Source: Lyophyllum atratum (Eukaryota; Basidiomycota; Agaricomycetes; Agaricales; Lyophyllaceae). Taken from it: a stretch of 64,000 nt of DNA. A model generated the notes under the pieces. The model searched no databases. It had not been told where the DNA came from and saw nothing but the letters and a program-made list of their open reading frames with translations. The DNA lies in the NCBI GenBank assembly GCA_014905825.1, contig JACGCN010000001.1:1612001-1676000 (forward strand). The letters run 5' to 3'. Position 1 is the stretch's first letter. Every line of letters starts with the position of its first letter. This document shows positions 61,238 to 64,000 of this stretch, in pieces. The position numbers and the translations under genes were made by a program.

Positions 61238-64000
61238 ATGGCTCCCGAAGGTACCAACGAAAGTCCCCCCCCACCATCCACCCCCAAACTCAATCCCAAC
61301 GACGCGACACATCCTTCGATCCCCCTGCTGTTTATTCGCACGCCTTTCAGCGGCGACAAATTGGAAAGAGACAAGGGCAACTGGAAGGAATGGGAGCGCG
61401 ATTTCTGGAACTTCGCGACGCTGAATCACCTTACCGGTTACATCTTCCAAGACGCCACTTACGCCCGCTGTCCCAACGTCGTCGCGGAACCTCGTGCCTT
61501 CTCAAACTGGTCTGCTAACTGCGCCATTGCAGTTGCCGCTCTCTCCCAAGCTGTCGGGCGATCCGAGCTTGAATTCATTGATCAGAAAGGAGGCGCGCGG
61601 AAATCCTATAACGCTATCAAGGACCACTGCCAGAGCGCCGGTCCCGTCAAACAGATCGCGTTAATACGCGAAGCCTTATCCACTTACTGTTCCACATCGG
61701 AACCACTGGAGACCACCTCGAAACACATTTGCGACGTCATCGACCGCGCGTTCGACATGGGGGAGATCACCAGGGATCTGTTTAAATGCATATCCCTCCT
61801 CAACAGTCTCAACAGCCGCGAGTTTGAAAGCGTCCAATCCCAACTATCCCGCGCTATCTCAGACGCCCCCGCCGACGATCCTTACACGTCGACGAAGATG
61901 CGTCGTGTCCTCGAGAGCGAACAAACACTTCTCTCTGGGAAGAAGAGCTCTAACACGCGCGATATTGCGCTTTCGGCGAAGGCTGGCGGCCATAACCACG
62001 GCCCCCATGACTTATGTTGCGAGACATGCTACGCGGCTGGGAAACCGTGCAGGGGACACAAGAAGAAGTGGTGTATCCGCAAAGGAGGAGGAATGGAAGG
62101 GAAGACGATTGCGGAATCAGTCGCGGCTAGACGCGCCGCATCTGGATCTCAGACAGGAAATGGACCCGCGAAGCCATCAGCCACCTCCGCATCGGGCAAG
62201 ATCTCGGTCCCATTTACCATCAACGGGAAGGCGCACATCGCGCAAGTCGATCCCAGCGAGATTCAGGAACTTATCACCGAGGGCGCGAAGAAAGAGTTCG
62301 CCGGCCTCGCATCCACCCCCATTCCTAGAGAAGTCGCGTGGATTGCGGCAGCCGTCAGCGACCCCGTCCTAGCCATCGTGCCTTCATTCACACAATCCCA
62401 ACAAGTTGCCGTTTCCACCAGGGACTACCCCTTCTACGCCGATACAGGCGCTTCGGTCTGCATATCTATGGACCGAAACGACTTCATACACCTCAAACCC
62501 ATCGATACCCGATTCATAGGAGGTGTTGGGGGTTCGTCTCTCCCGGCGATCGGGATGGGAACCATGCGCCTACGCATAGCCGGAGGCAAATTCCTCGAAC
62601 TCCACAACGCTCTCTACGCTCCCACCGCCACTGTGCGCCTCATCTCAGTCAGCGCCTTATCTATCGACTCCGATACCATCTCCCACTTCGACGCAAACGG
62701 ACTTAAGATCTATAATAAATCTACCGGCGAATTCATCGTCGGCGGACCGCTTCTACCCAACCGCCTCTATGCCCTTAACATCCAACCTACCAACGCCGAT
62801 TACGCCTTAGCTGCCCAACACGCGCCCGACCTGATGACTTGGCATCGCCGTCTCGGTCATCCCAACTTCCAGACGCTCAGGGACATGGCAAAATCCGGCT
62901 CCGTCGCAGGTATGCCCCCCTCCTTCCCTCATTTACCGCCGAAATGTGAATCTTGCATTCTTGGAAAACAGACCAAGACGCCGGTTCCAAAGACGCGTGA
63001 GGAGGGGCCAGGGCATCGAGCGACAAGGAGGTTGGGAATTATATGGGTAGATCTTACGGGACCATCTCCTGTCCAATCGCGCGAAGGTTTTAAATACATC
63101 ATGAATTTAGTGGACGATTATTCCAACAAACCTTGGTCGATTCCACTTAAACTCAAGAGCGATGCACTTGGAGAGCTGAAGGCATGGGAACGAGCACGCG
63201 AGGTAGAGACTGGACTGAAAGTCGGGATATATCGCACAGGCCATGATGGGGAGCTCGCTGGACACCAGATGGACAACTGGCTGAAATCCACAGGTACAGA
63301 CCAACAGTACGGCGCTCCATATACCTCCGCGCACATTGGGCGAGTCGAGCGGATGCACAGGACGCTCATGAACAAGGGACGCGCCATGCGAATCTCAGCA
63401 GGTTGCCCCCCAAATATGTGGCTCGAGTTCTATCTAACCGCCTGTCACCTCCATGAAAAGACACCCACAAAATCGTTGAAAGGACTAACACCTTATGAGC
63501 TATGGCACGAGCGCAAACCCGACTACTCCTACATGCGCGAAATCGGCTGTAAAGCCTTCGTTCTCATCCAGAACAAGCACAATCCCAAGATCTACGAGCG
63601 TTCCATTGAATGCATCCTGATAGGCTACAATCCGAAAGCAAAGGAGTACCGCTGCTACGACAGACAATCTGGGAACATCTATAGTACATACCACGTCCGG
63701 TTCCTTGAGAGCCATGACGGACATCCCCCTCCAACTCCCGATATCCCCGATAATCCAGCGGCGGATGAACCCCTCACGCTCAATCAAATTCGAGACAGTG
63801 CTACAGCGGAACCATTTGCTTGGGATGACGATGAAGATTTCATGCCGGTCGTTCAACCCATGATTGCAGACGCACCAAGAGAGGAACCCCCCTACCCCGA
63901 TATCCCGCAACCGGCTGTGGTACCTCCACCGATTATTCCTCGACGATCATCTCGCGTACCGCAACCCACTGAGAAAGTAAATCCCGATAATCCACCCATC
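61238..64000 (+). CDS. Copia Gag-Pol polyprotein, first 921 codons (partial)
   Basis: ATG at 61238 and no stop to 64000. The Gag part includes GNWKEWERDFWNFATLNHLT near residue 50 and a Cys/His cluster (HDLCCETCYAAGKPCRGHKK) near 260-285 instead of a classic CCHC knuckle. The protease motif YADTGASVCIS has its Asp near residue 402. The integrase zinc finger has HRRLGH near 536 and CESC further on. Catalytic residues are D near 605 (WVDLTGP), D near 670 (GHDGEL) and E near 704 (RVERMHRT). The end of the window reaches the linker before RT (IPRRSSRVPQP). Order protease-integrase-RT identifies Ty1/copia. Confidence 0.9.
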   Translation, partial: MAPEGTNESPPPPSTPKLNPNDATHPSIPLLFIRTPFSGDKLERDKGNWKEWERDFWNFATLNHLTGYIFQDATYARCPNVVAEPRAFSNWSANCAIAVAALSQAVGRSELEFIDQKGGARKSYNAIKDHCQSAGPVKQIALIREALSTYCSTSEPLETTSKHICDVIDRAFDMGEITRDLFKCISLLNSLNSREFESVQSQLSRAISDAPADDPYTSTKMRRVLESEQTLLSGKKSSNTRDIALSAKAGGHNHGPHDLCCETCYAAGKPCRGHKKKWCIRKGGGMEGKTIAESVAARRAASGSQTGNGPAKPSATSASGKISVPFTINGKAHIAQVDPSEIQELITEGAKKEFAGLASTPIPREVAWIAAAVSDPVLAIVPSFTQSQQVAVSTRDYPFYADTGASVCISMDRNDFIHLKPIDTRFIGGVGGSSLPAIGMGTMRLRIAGGKFLELHNALYAPTATVRLISVSALSIDSDTISHFDANGLKIYNKSTGEFIVGGPLLPNRLYALNIQPTNADYALAAQHAPDLMTWHRRLGHPNFQTLRDMAKSGSVAGMPPSFPHLPPKCESCILGKQTKTPVPKTREEGPGHRATRRLGIIWVDLTGPSPVQSREGFKYIMNLVDDYSNKPWSIPLKLKSDALGELKAWERAREVETGLKVGIYRTGHDGELAGHQMDNWLKSTGTDQQYGAPYTSAHIGRVERMHRTLMNKGRAMRISAGCPPNMWLEFYLTACHLHEKTPTKSLKGLTPYELWHERKPDYSYMREIGCKAFVLIQNKHNPKIYERSIECILIGYNPKAKEYRCYDRQSGNIYSTYHVRFLESHDGHPPPTPDIPDNPAADEPLTLNQIRDSATAEPFAWDDDEDFMPVVQPMIADAPREEPPYPDIPQPAVVPPPIIPRRSSRVPQPTEKVNPDNPPI

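Larger units (their letters stand above)
60722..64000 (+). mobile_element. Ty1/copia retrotransposon, 5' part, apparently intact
   Basis: 5' LTR (60722-61051), 186-base leader, then a single gag-pol frame open to the end of the window. RT, RNase H and the 3' LTR lie beyond 64000. It interrupts the GCR1_C fragment. The left flank is ACTTG; the partner duplication is outside. Confidence 0.88.

Noticed and set aside
61824..62706. Plus-strand ORFs overlapping the copia gag-pol
   Set aside because: They are out of frame with the 921-codon polyprotein, which carries all the motifs.

Overview
The window is a transposon graveyard and nest from a basidiomycete fungus, almost certainly an Agaricomycete. 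The evidence is the company of element families: Plavaka-type and tnp2-type CACTA transposases, a KDZ transposase, a TET/JBP-like 2-oxoglutarate oxygenase, DIRS, Ty3/gypsy chromovirus and Ty1/copia retrotransposons, plus short GT-AG introns. No rRNA, tRNA, CRISPR array or bacterial-type operon was seen. The only candidate host gene outside the transposons is a multi-exon orphan at about 57.65-59.66 kb.

Layout. 1-21.1 kb: a degenerate DIRS-like tyrosine-recombinase retroelement on the minus strand. It is split by two nested Ty3/gypsy elements: A1 (2258-13782, TSD TCAAT) and B (14413-20429, imperfect 4-bp TSD). 21.8-25.2 kb: a decayed Plavaka transposase. 25331-37616: A2, a second copy of the A family (TSD TGCAG), whose gag is broken by a 796-bp AT-rich foldback element. 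37.6-39.3 kb: LTR and gag remnant of a divergent relative of A. 39.3-40.05 kb: a degenerate 21-nt GGGAGCYCCC array beside the 3' end of a KDZ transposase gene. 40765-56121: a 15.4-kb block bounded by direct copia-type LTRs and a CGGGC duplication, sitting inside the KDZ open frame. It holds two almost identical 4-kb copies of a TET/JBP-like gene, each cut by a solo LTR and fused to copia and tnp2 fragments, plus a dead GH30-type glycosidase gene and tnp2 transposase remains. 56.2-57.4 kb: gypsy integrase remnant. 60.3 kb: GCR1_C-domain fragment. 60722-64000: 5' part of an open Ty1/copia element running off the window.

The most unusual object is family A. The 11.5-kb A1 element has identical 186-bp LTRs, intact gag-protease and pol frames separated only by an in-frame UGA (conserved in A2), and a 1047-codon third ORF of unknown function in the env position. 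Its LTRs, 3' UTR and coding regions are packed with perfect short inverted repeats (stems 6-13 bp, small loops), far more than chance would give. Many differences between A1 and A2 fall in loops or keep pairing by wobble. I do not know of a described retrotransposon with this property.

Many gene starts given by simple ORF calling here are TTG codons inside longer frames. I state where the frame really begins. All homology statements are recognition from motifs and memory, with no database search.
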